From positions 5,917,501 to 5,981,500 of the forward strand of contig NZ_FSRB01000001.1 of NCBI RefSeq assembly GCF_900129635.1: a stretch of DNA of 64,000 bases, in the 5' to 3' direction. Below, piece by piece: positions 52,188-60,123 of the stretch (the first letter of the stretch is position 1; each line of letters starts with the position of its first letter). The position numbers and the translations under genes were made by a program. The stretch comes from Singulisphaera sp. GP187 (lineage in GTDB: Bacteria > Planctomycetota > Planctomycetia > Isosphaerales > Isosphaeraceae). The notes beneath the pieces are model-generated. The model was not told the DNA's origin, ran no database searches, and saw nothing but the letters and a program-made list of their open reading frames with translations.

Positions 52188-53799
52188 TCAGTGCCCAAGC
52201 CGCCGCTCCCTCGTTTGCGAAGGCGTGGAGGGGGCCGGCCTCCCTGGCCATCCGAATGAGGACGGGGATGGCCGGCGCGGCTTTGGGGCCGAATTCGCTC
52301 AGCGCCCAGGTTGCCTGGCGCTGCTTGTCGCTGGTGCCCGAGCGCACGACTTCGGTCAAGGTCGTGATGACCTCTTTGGCCGACGCCGTTAGGGGGGCGA
52401 TCTTCCCCAAGGCTTGAGCAGCATCTCCCTGGACTTGGCTCTCGTACGGGGAGCCGGCTACTTCTCCGTCGGTCGCCTCGGTGAAAATGCGGAGCAGAAT
52501 GGGGATGGCTGGGTCGGCATCGGGTCCGAATCGGCCGAGGACCTCAGCGACCGCCCGCCGAACCTCCGGATCGCGGCTCTCCAACCGCGCGATCAGGGCC
52601 GGGACGGATGCCGCCGTGACCTTGGGAGGCCCGATCCGTACGGTCAGAACGCCCACGCCCATCGTGCGGACCGCTGGGTTCTCGTCGTGCTCCGCGATCC
52701 GGAGCAGGGCTGGGATCCAAGAATCGAGGCCACGTCGATATTGGGCCAGGGCAACGACGGTCGTTCGTCGGTTCTCGGCGGATTCATCCTTCAAGGTTGC
52801 GGCGAACGCCTTGGGCGGGTCGGCCAGCGAAGTGGCGGCGGCCAGGGCGTTGATGGCTTTGCCACGGACCTCAGCGTTCGGATCGCCGAGCGTCTCGGTG
52901 AGAGCGGCGATGACCGACTTGGTCTCAACCGGGGTGATGACCGCCGACGCGGGCGTGGGAGCCTTGTTTCTCCCACCGGATCGGGGAGGTCCTGGCCGAT
53001 GGTTGGCTTCGGTCATGGCCCCGAGGGTGTTTGCCGCGGCCATCCTCATGGCGGGCTGTGGATCCTTCAGCAGGCCGGTCAGCGCTCTGATCGCCGCGGG
53101 GATGGCGGCATCGTCCGAGCCGGTTCGAATCGCACGGGCGCCGATCGTGCCCAAGGCATCGACCGACGCGATGCGGATGGTGGAATCCGCGTCTCCCAGC
53201 ATCGCGGTCAGGTGGCGGATCGCGATCGCACCGTCGGCGTGACGGAGCCGCTCGAGGTCTTGAATCGCACCCATCCGCTCGGTCGCGTTCGGCGACAGGA
53301 GCACGCGGAGCGCATGGTCCTGGATCGCTCTTTCCTCGGTGAGGGCGGGGTCACGGTTTTCCCAGACCACGCGCGCCGCCCACAGGATCAGTCCGGTGCA
53401 CGCGACCAAGGCGATCATCGCACGGAGGCCGGTCAGGTGGTGTCGGGTTCGTTGGGGCTCGGACGCCGATCGCTCCGAAAGGCGTTCTCCAATAGGATTC
53501 ATGTCGCCCTCTCCCGATGCCACTCGCGTGCTGACTGGGAACAGGCGCGGTCGTCGACCCATGACGACCGGCGGGTTTCCCCATCGGCCCTGACCGAGCT
53601 TCCTTCGTTGATCTACGGGATTAGCATGTTCTTGCCCCTCGAATGCGTCTGTCAAGACCCAGCAACCTTCGTGTTATCACATTTGTACCCGCGCTATGGG
53701 TTTTGCCGGACGCACACCCGTTGAGGAGTTGGGTTTCAAGCCGGGAGGGGAGCGAGTCAAAGTCCTCGAAGCGGCCCGCCCCCGTTCCCCTTCCGCGAG

Positions 53800-54285
53800 T
53801 CAGACGGCCGCGCCCGCGAGGATCTCGTCCACTCGCTCGTAAGCGGCGGCCAGGTCGGCGGCCCCGGCGGCGACGGCCCCGTCGCGCGCCTCCTTTGACG
53901 GGTAGAGCAGGGTGAGCGTCAGCGTCGTCTTGCCACTCGCCTCGGTGAGGCTGAGCGTGGCCAGTTGCTCGCCCCCCTGAACGACGCCTCCAAACTCGCA
54001 CGATTCCGTGCGGACGACGCGCTCGGGGGGGACGACCTCGCGGTAGACGCCGCAAAGTGCCATCTCGGTGCCGTCGGGGGCACGCAGAATCCAGCGGAAC
54101 GTGCCGCCCACCCGAGGATCGTTGTCGCAGGCCGCCATCGACCAGCCAGTCGGTCCCGACAGCCAACGCTGGATCAGTTCGGGTTTGGTCATCGTGTCCC
54201 AGACCAGCTCTCGCGGGGCGTTGAACTCGCGGGTGATGACGATCTCGCGGTCGGTCGGGGTCGTGACCTTCAGGGCGTTCCGCAT
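53800..54285 (-). CDS. SRPBCC (AHSA1-like, START/Bet v1 fold) protein
   Basis: 161 residues. Opens with the family pattern IVITREFNAPRELVWDTMTKPELIQRWLSGPTGW, followed by GGTFRWILRAPDGTEMALCGVYREVVPPERVV and a final helix AAAYERVDEILA. Members bind hydrophobic ligands; their role is generally unknown. It follows an ArsR-type regulator by 15 bp, the standard ArsR-SRPBCC pairing, so the regulator most likely controls this two-gene unit. Confidence 0.92.
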   Translation of the reverse strand: MRNALKVTTPTDREIVITREFNAPRELVWDTMTKPELIQRWLSGPTGWSMAACDNDPRVGGTFRWILRAPDGTEMALCGVYREVVPPERVVRTESCEFGGVVQGGEQLATLSLTEASGKTTLTLTLLYPSKEARDGAVAAGAADLAAAYERVDEILAGAAV

Positions 54286-54300
54286 CGGCAGGCTCCGTGT

Positions 54301-54642
54301 TTATGAGGGTTTCTGGTTCTCGGCCTTCATCTCGTCCAGCAGGTTGTCGAGGCGGTCGAAGTTGACCTCCCAGATTTTCCGGTAGTCCTCCAGCCATCCG
54401 TTGGCTTCGGCGAGCGGCTCGGCCGCGATCCGGCATGGCCGCCTCTGGGCGTCCCGGCCTCGCGTGATCAGGCCGGCCTTCTCCAGAACCTTGAGGTGCT
54501 TGGAGATCGCGGGCTGGCTCAGCTTGAACGGGGCGACCAACTCATTCACCGTGGCCTCGCCCTTGGCCAGCCGGGCGAGGATCGCGCGCCGGGTGGGGTC
54601 GGATAGGGCCGCAAACGTGGCGTCGAGACTCGCGGTGACCAT
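54301..54642 (-). CDS. ArsR-family winged-helix regulator
   Basis: 113 residues. N-terminal ATFAALSDPTRRAILARLAKGEATVNELV, then the recognition helix region LSQPAISKHLKVLEKAGLI and wing TRGRDAQRRPCRI, all typical of ArsR. No cysteine metal-binding motif of the arsenic/zinc sensors is present, as usual for the subgroup paired with SRPBCC proteins. The C-terminal part (LEDYRKIWEVNFDRLDNLLDEM) is a dimerisation helix. First gene of a two-gene operon. Confidence 0.93.
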   Translation of the reverse strand: MVTASLDATFAALSDPTRRAILARLAKGEATVNELVAPFKLSQPAISKHLKVLEKAGLITRGRDAQRRPCRIAAEPLAEANGWLEDYRKIWEVNFDRLDNLLDEMKAENQKPS

Positions 54643-54687
54643 TGGTTGATAGCCTCTAGGTTGTATAGCTAAATGGTAATTTAGCGG

Positions 54688-54782
54688 CCGGTCGACGGTC
54701 CGTCAACAGCCAGCTTCCCCCGCGCATCGATTGCGAAGTCGAGGCGCGGGGGAAGCTGGCTGTTGGCGAACCGGTCGACGGT
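54688..54782. repeat. 22-bp perfect inverted repeat flanked by 12-bp direct repeats
   Basis: Arms at 54704-54725 and 54744-54765 (outer end CAACAGCCAGC) with an 18-nt loop. The whole is bracketed by CCGGTCGACGGT at 54688-54699 and 54771-54782. It lies between the end of the GH15 gene and the start of the ArsR gene. It may serve as a terminator, but the flanking direct repeats also fit a small mobile hairpin element. Confidence 0.75.
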
Positions 54783-54898
54783 TTGGCAGGGGGAAGGCTT
54801 GCTTCGGTTTTCCGGGAGTCTGGTGATCCAAAGCCGATCGAGACGACGGGCTGGTCCGTCGCCTGTTCGGGGCTCTGGCTTCGGTGTGTGTCTTGTTC

Positions 54899-56688
54899 TC
54901 AGCTTCGCTGTCTGAGCTCGGCGGGTTTGCGACCGCGCCCGAGGTTGTGGGCGGTATTGATCAACGAGACGTGGGAGAAGGCTTGGGGGAAGTTGCCCAG
55001 TTGTCGGCCCGTCGTCGCGTCGTACTCTTCCGCGAGGAGCCCGACGTCGTTGCGGATGGCCAGGAGCCGGTCGAAGATCCGACGCGCCTCGTCGGTTCGC
55101 CCCTGAAGTCCCAGGTTGTCGGCGTACCAGAAGGTGCAAGGGAGGAACGATCCTTCGCCGGGGGGGAGGCCATCGACTTCCGGGTCGGTTTCGTACCGGG
55201 CGACGAAACCGTCTTTCATCAGGCGACGCTCGATCGCTGCGACGGTGCCGAGCACCCGGGGGTCGTCGGCCGGCAGAAAGCCGACCAGCGGGATCATCAG
55301 CAGGCTGGCGTCGAGCCGGTTGGTGCCGTACGCCTGAACGAATGAGTTCAACTCGGAGTTGAAGCCCGCGCGGCAGACTTGCCCGTGGATCTGGTCACGC
55401 ACCGCCCGCCAGCGCTCGACCGGGCCCTCGACCTGGAATTGCTCGACCGACTTGACCGCGCGGTCGAAGGCGACCCAGGCCATGACCTTCGAGTGAGTGA
55501 ACGGCCTGCGCTCGCCACGAACCTCCCAGATCCCTTCGTCGGGAAGCGTCCAGGCGGTCTCCAGGTGCTTGAGCAGTTGACGCTCGACCCGCCAGCCATC
55601 CTCGAGCGGAGCCAGGCCGTCACGACGCCCTTGGTACAAGGCGTCGATGACTTCACCGAAGACGTCGAGCTGGAACTGGTTCGAGGCCGCGTTGCCGATC
55701 CGGACGGGACGCGAATGCTCGTAGCCGGGCAACCAGGGGAGCTCCATTTCGGTGAGCCTGCGCTCGCCTGATAACCCGTACATGATTTGAAGCTCCGCCG
55801 GCTGGCCGGCCACGGCGCGGAGCAGCCAGTCACGCCACTGGCAGGCCTCCTCGAGGTAGCCCGAGGTCATCAGCGAATAGAGCGTGAAGGTGGCGTCGCG
55901 GATCCAGCAATAGCGATAGTCCCAGTTCCGGACTCCGCCCAGGGCCTCGGGCAAGGACGTGGTCGGGGCGGCGACGATCCCGCCGGTCGGCGCATAGGTC
56001 AGGGCCTTCAAGGTGATCAGCGAGCGGCGGACCGCCTCGGTGTCGCCGTCCTCGTGCTTGCACCCTTGCGACCAATGGCACCACCAAGCCGTTGTCTCCT
56101 CGATTGCACGCTCGACGTCGACTTGCGGCGGGCAGGGCTCCTGCGAGGGGTGCCAGGTGATCTCGAACGGGATCCGCTGGCCGTCGGCCACGGTGAAGTC
56201 GGCGACGGTCGTCAGGCCTTCGCCCCGGATTGGGGCGCCTGAGGTGAACCGGAGCATGTCCGGGCCCCCGATCGCCGAGATCGAGCCGTCGGTCCGCCGG
56301 ACCCAGGGGACGATGGAGCCGTAGTCGAACCGGATCACCAGCTCGAGGTGCATCGGGACGTGTCCCCCCTGCCCTCGACGAGTCGGACGACGGTTGGGGT
56401 CGGGGCGGTCATCGTCATGGCGTCGATGACCGCGACCGTGCCCGAGTCGGTCTCGAACTCGGTCTCGAGCACGAGCGTTCCGGGCCGATAGCGGCGGCGG
56501 ACCCGGCGGACCGGTTCCACGGGGGCAATCTGCCAACGACCGTTGTCGGCCGTGCCCAGCAGCGCGGCGAAGCAGGCGCCCGAGTCGAACCGAGGGACGC
56601 AGAGCCAGTCGATCGATCCGTTGTTCCCGACCAGAGCGGCCGTCCGGCAGTCTCCGATCAAGGCGTAGTCTTCGATCCGCAGGGCCAT
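54899..56688 (-). CDS. GH15 glucoamylase/trehalase-like protein with apparent frameshift
   Basis: GH15 enzymes split glucose from trehalose or alpha-glucans by inversion. The frame from ATG 56688 gives the typical MALRIEDYALIGDCRTAALVG and GSIDWLCVPRFDSGACFAALLG. It breaks at a six-base C run (56364-56369; G on the coding strand) after TVVRLVEGRG. In the neighbouring frame it resumes as HVPMHLELVIRFDYGSIVPW and continues with GVRNWDYRYCWIRDATFTLYSL, DEGIWEVRGERRPFTHSKVMAW (catalytic Glu) and PGEGSFLPCTFWYADNLGL. One extra G restores a ~597-residue protein. Homopolymer miscount is the likeliest cause; otherwise the gene is broken. Confidence 0.85.
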
Positions 56689-56864
56689 GGCGTGGGGATC
56701 CTCAGACGAGGTCGGGAGGGCGGCCCCCACGATCGGGGTGTCGGCTCGGTCCGTATTTATTGTACCTTGAAGGTCACTCAAGGCCCGATGGGCGCGGGCG
56801 GCCGAAATCGGGATGATTGGGTGGGAACAGTCCTTCGAGCCATTTTGAACGCGGGAGCTGCGAC

Positions 56865-57794
56865 GTGGTCGATTTGCGGGTCCGTCTCGGACGTTTGGAG
56901 TTAAAGAACCCAGTTCTCGTCGCCTCGGGCACGTTCGGCTACGTCCGGGAGATGGCCCCCTTCGTCCGGCTCGATCGGCTCGGCGGGGTAATCCCCAAGA
57001 CCGTGACCTATCGACCGAGAGCGGGCAACCCGACGCCTCGGACCGTCGAGACCGCCTCGGGCCTACTGAACGCGATCGGCCTGGACAACGATGGCATCGA
57101 CCACTTCCGGGAGCACCACCTCCCCTATTTGCGGACCGTCGGCACGGCCGTGATCGCCAACATCGCGGGTGAGGACGAAGACCAGTTCGTCGCGATGGCC
57201 GAGATGCTCGGCGGCGACCCTGGCCTCGCCGCGCTCGAGCTCAACGTCTCGTGCCCGAATGTCAGCCACGGCCTCGACCTGGGAATCGACCCCGACGCCG
57301 TCGGTCGACTGGTGCGGCGGGTCCGCGCGGTGACCTCACTGCCGATCATCGCCAAGCTGACGCCAAACGTCACCGACATCGTCGCCATCGCACGGGCGGC
57401 GGCCGATGGGGGTGCTGACGCGGTCAGCCTGATCAACACGTTTCGCGGCCTGGTCGTCAACTGGCGAAAACGCCGGCCGGTCCTGGCCAACGACGTCGGT
57501 GGCCTGAGCGGCCCCGCGATCAAGCCGCTCGCCCTGCGGATGGTCTGGGAGATCGCCCGCGCCCTGCCCGATCTGCCGATCATCGGCATCGGCGGGATCG
57601 CCAGCGTCGACGACGCCCTCGAGTTCCTCGTCGCCGGCGCCTCCGCTATCCAGGTTGGCACCGCCACCTTCTATGACCCGACCGCGTCCGACCGGCTCGT
57701 CGATGACCTCACCCGGATTCTTGAAGAGGAGAAGGTCGGTAGCGTCGACGAGGTTATCGGGACGCTTCGCTCGAATCGGGACGTGAGCGTGTGA
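56865..57794 (+). CDS. pyrD: Dihydroorotate dehydrogenase, class 1
   Basis: 309 residues. Oxidises dihydroorotate to orotate in pyrimidine synthesis, with FMN in a TIM barrel. Begins VDLRVRLGRLELKNPVLVASGTFG, typical of class 1B. PKTVTYRPRAGNPTPR and GLLNAIGLDNDG follow. The catalytic Cys130 lies in LELNVSCPNV, marking class 1 rather than the Ser of class 2. FMN-phosphate motifs are PIIGIGGIAS and AIQVGTATF. The GTG at 56865, with GGAG 8 nt upstream, was preferred to an in-frame ATG at 56817. No pyrK (electron-transfer subunit) is adjacent. Confidence 0.95.
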   Translation: MVDLRVRLGRLELKNPVLVASGTFGYVREMAPFVRLDRLGGVIPKTVTYRPRAGNPTPRTVETASGLLNAIGLDNDGIDHFREHHLPYLRTVGTAVIANIAGEDEDQFVAMAEMLGGDPGLAALELNVSCPNVSHGLDLGIDPDAVGRLVRRVRAVTSLPIIAKLTPNVTDIVAIARAAADGGADAVSLINTFRGLVVNWRKRRPVLANDVGGLSGPAIKPLALRMVWEIARALPDLPIIGIGGIASVDDALEFLVAGASAIQVGTATFYDPTASDRLVDDLTRILEEEKVGSVDEVIGTLRSNRDVSV

Positions 57795-58053
57795 TTTGTC
57801 TGAAGATTTCCAGGGCGGGCTCGCGGACTTCGGGGGCCAATCGCCGCAGGGACTCCGGGGCATTCTCGGCCACGGCGTTTAACGCCTCACGCAGGGGACG
57901 CCAGCGTTCGCCGGTTCCCGTTTCGTCCAACAGCTTCACGGCGTCCGCGGCATAACCGGCGCGTGAAGCTGGTTCAAGACGAGCGATGATGAGAGTGGTG
58001 TGCTGATCGAGTACACGCTCCAGGTCGACCACGACGTCTGAGGAGCTTTCCAC
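57754..58053 (-). CDS. Hypothetical protein overlapping the pyrD 3' end
   Basis: About 100 residues, alpha-helical, charged, no family recognised: SDVVVDLERVLDQHTTLIIARL, AADAVKLLDETG, RPLREALNAVAENAPESLRRL and VREPALEIFRQI. It converges with pyrD and overlaps its last 41 bp. A GTG at 58053 with GGAG about 11 nt upstream is the most plausible start; the frame reaches a TTG at 58083. Two palindromes directly upstream suggest regulated expression and support its being real. Confidence 0.55.
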   Translation of the reverse strand: MESSSDVVVDLERVLDQHTTLIIARLEPASRAGYAADAVKLLDETGTGERWRPLREALNAVAENAPESLRRLAPEVREPALEIFRQITRSRPDSSEASR

Positions 58054-58077
58054 GATCGAAGAGACTCCGTCCGTTGA

Positions 58078-58108
58078 CAACAATTTTGTTGCACAACAGA
58101 TCTGTTGT
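58078..58108. promoter_or_regulatory. Tandem palindromes upstream of the hypothetical gene
   Basis: CAACAATTTTGTTG (58078-58091) and the perfect 16-bp palindrome ACAACAGATCTGTTGT (58093-58108) lie side by side, sharing CAACA/TGTTG half-sites. They sit 25-55 bp upstream of the likely start at 58053. The AT-rich half-sites stand out against the GC-rich surroundings, as expected for repressor operators. Confidence 0.5.
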
Positions 58109-58302
58109 TAACGGCAGCTCGGTCGTCCGACGGCAAGCGGTCGACCCTGCCGCGTCAATTCAAGGAGAAGCGGGCGTGGACGATCCGTCGGGGTTGGTCT
58201 CTTCCCCGAAGTCCGCGCGATTGCTTCAACCCTGGCCGTGTCGACGGGGTGGCACGCGCCAGGGTCTCCTTGCCGAGACCTGATGGCGTAAGTGGGGCCA
58301 AA

Positions 58303-58821
58303 TCAACGCTGTTTTTGATTGAGAACCACCTTCGTACCGGCAATCAGGTCGTGAACGCAGCGGCGATCTTTTCGAAAAATGAAGAGGACGTCCCCGATCG
58401 GCAAGTAGGCGCCGAGCAGCGGGATCGACGCAACGATCGAGATCGGCAAATAGCGTCGCAGGATTAAGGTGCCGAGGTCGGGGACGTTCCCGTTGAGATC
58501 GGCGATTCGGATCCCGGCGAGTTTCTTACCGATGGTCTGGCCGTTCGCCTTCAAGAAGGAGCCGTGGATCAACAGGAAGGCGAGGAAGCCAAGGGCCGTC
58601 GCGGTGAGGGAAAGGCCGATCGGAGGAGTTAGCCCCTGGCTTATGTAGTTCCATGTTCCCAGCAGATAAGTAATCGGCATGGCGTACACAATACCGATCA
58701 AGCTGTCTACGATCGCCGCGCCGAGCCGGGTGGAGCGAGTGGCGAGCTCACCGTCACTCTCGACTTCCTTGATCACGGTCAGGTCGGCCTCGGGCGCTGC
58801 GTAGGGGTTGTCGAAACTCAT
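58303..58821 (-). CDS. RDD family membrane protein
   Basis: 172 residues from ATG 58821 (AGGA 7 nt upstream). After a polar start (MSFDNPYAAPEADL, common in planctomycete RDD proteins) comes the domain-defining ATRSTRLGAAIVDSLIGIVYAM, where the Arg-x-x-Ala...Asp pattern gives the family its name. Two helices and NGQTIGKKLAGIRIADLNG follow. The end is FIFRKDRRCVHDLIAGTKVV, the classical second motif. Function of the family is mostly unknown; some members have been linked to ion exchange. Confidence 0.9.
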   Translation of the reverse strand: MSFDNPYAAPEADLTVIKEVESDGELATRSTRLGAAIVDSLIGIVYAMPITYLLGTWNYISQGLTPPIGLSLTATALGFLAFLLIHGSFLKANGQTIGKKLAGIRIADLNGNVPDLGTLILRRYLPISIVASIPLLGAYLPIGDVLFIFRKDRRCVHDLIAGTKVVLNQKQR

Positions 58822-59278
58822 GGATCGTTCCTGATTGAGAGCGGGGCAAGGGCGTTGTACTACGTTCGAGCGTTCGTTGTGTGACCATGTTCTCAGGGGC
58901 GTACTCGTCGTCGTGAACTCTTGGCTGCGGGGACTCCTCCGGCCTGGTTCATCGCGGCGAGATCGAATGTCGTTTGAGTGTAAAGTGTCTGGTGATCCAA
59001 GACCATGACTATTCAATTCAAGCTCACTGAAGCCGGCCTGCGACAATCGGAAAAATGAGCATGTATCGAACTGGTCTTAGGGTAGGCACGGCCCACCAGG
59101 AAACCGCCTTCGGGACCGACGGGGCCGAGCGAACTCACCCCCCGTTCGTCCGAGACCTCCCGAGACGAATGGGGAGTGTGAGCTCCTTTGGTGATGATGT
59201 GATTTGGGGAGCGAGAATCCGGCAGTCGAGGAAATGCGCATCGATCGATGCTGTGGGTTTCGAGATCCGTGCAAGATC
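58822..59278. other. Intergenic region with a copy of the dispersed hairpin
   Basis: No gene. At 59081-59097 is GGTAGGC-ACG-GCCCACC, one mismatch from the copy at 32429-32445, preceded by CTTAG. Otherwise nothing recognised. Confidence 0.55.
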
Positions 59279-59962
59279 TTAGGCACGCCGGATCCGGTGC
59301 AAGGTCCCGCGCACCGGGCCGTGCTCGCTCTCCGCGCGGATCGGCTCGAGTTCCTGGACCAGGCCGCGATCACGCAGGCAGGCGTCGAGCCCTTCGGTCG
59401 CGACGCGGTAAGGGCCGGCGATCAGCGCCAGGCCGTCCGGTTCCAACAGGCGGGCTAGGAGGTCGGCGACGAGCGGGACCAGCCGGCTCTCGTAGAGAAC
59501 GTCGGCCCCCAGGATGATCGGATACCGTTCCTCGGGTAGCTCACGCCAGTCCAGCAGAGCGGTGGAATAGGTCTCGGGGGCGAAGCCATTCGCCTCGGCG
59601 CTTCGGGCCGCGAACTGCAAGGGGGCATCGTCGTAGTCGGTGAACCGGACCCGTAGGCCACAGGCCAAGGCCACCAGGCCGGCCAGGCCCAGGCCGCAGC
59701 CGATCTCCAGCGCTTGCGCTCCCGCCGTCCAGGGCTCGCGACCCACCACCTCCGCCAGAAGATGAGCCCCAGGCCAGAGATAGGCCCAGTAAGGCATGTA
59801 ATCATCTTGCCGGTTCCAGGCCAAAACGCTGGGGTCGTCCAGCAACCGGTCCGGGTCGGCAGGCCGCACCACACGAACGTCCCGCCCCCCGAACGAAAAC
59901 GTCGAGGTCAGCACCGGACCTTCGTAAGTCGTGCCGGGCTTTGGGTTAGACTCAGTAATCAT
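59279..59962 (-). CDS. Lysine-methyltransferase-like (METTL16/21 type) SAM-dependent methyltransferase
   Basis: 227 residues. The layout matches the Methyltransf_16 group: DDPSVLAWNRQDDYMPYWAYLWPGAHLLAE before the SAM motif ALEIGCGLGLAGLVALACG, then the acidic VRFTDYDDAPLQFAARSAEANG, and the catalytic-region LGADVLYESRLVPLVADLLARLLEPDG. Such enzymes methylate protein lysines or small molecules. The target is unknown. It is divergent from the iron-uptake gene. Confidence 0.88.
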   Translation of the reverse strand: MITESNPKPGTTYEGPVLTSTFSFGGRDVRVVRPADPDRLLDDPSVLAWNRQDDYMPYWAYLWPGAHLLAEVVGREPWTAGAQALEIGCGLGLAGLVALACGLRVRFTDYDDAPLQFAARSAEANGFAPETYSTALLDWRELPEERYPIILGADVLYESRLVPLVADLLARLLEPDGLALIAGPYRVATEGLDACLRDRGLVQELEPIRAESEHGPVRGTLHRIRRA

Positions 59963-60123
59963 CGTTAGGTATCCGCGAAAAAACTGTTTGACGACCTCGC
60001 AAACACGCGACTATAATGAGCAGGATCCTGCTGAGATTGAATCTCAATACCCTACGTAACTCCCCCCTGGTCAAGAACCACCCCACCCACATTTTGATGG
60101 ATCGCGACGTGGTAAACACTTCC

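Larger units (their letters stand above)
51049..53502 (-). pseudogene. HEAT-repeat protein gene interrupted by an IS5-type element
   Basis: The 5' part (53502 down to 52188) encodes an N-terminal membrane anchor (LRAMIALVACTGLILWAARVV) and a long series of HEAT repeats of ~37 residues (AIRHLTAMLGDADSTIRIASVDALGTIG and similar). It is cut after GAAAWAL by the insertion. Beyond the element, the 3' part (51287-51049) resumes in the correct frame as SRIAPGTPAEEEAITALTALL and ends with EVRRVLAHALVVLGDEGMP. Removing the element and one TCA copy restores a continuous ~517-residue protein. The 5' fragment now ends in element-derived CPIRGTNEH. HEAT solenoids mediate protein contacts; the original partner is unknown. 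Confidence 0.9.
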
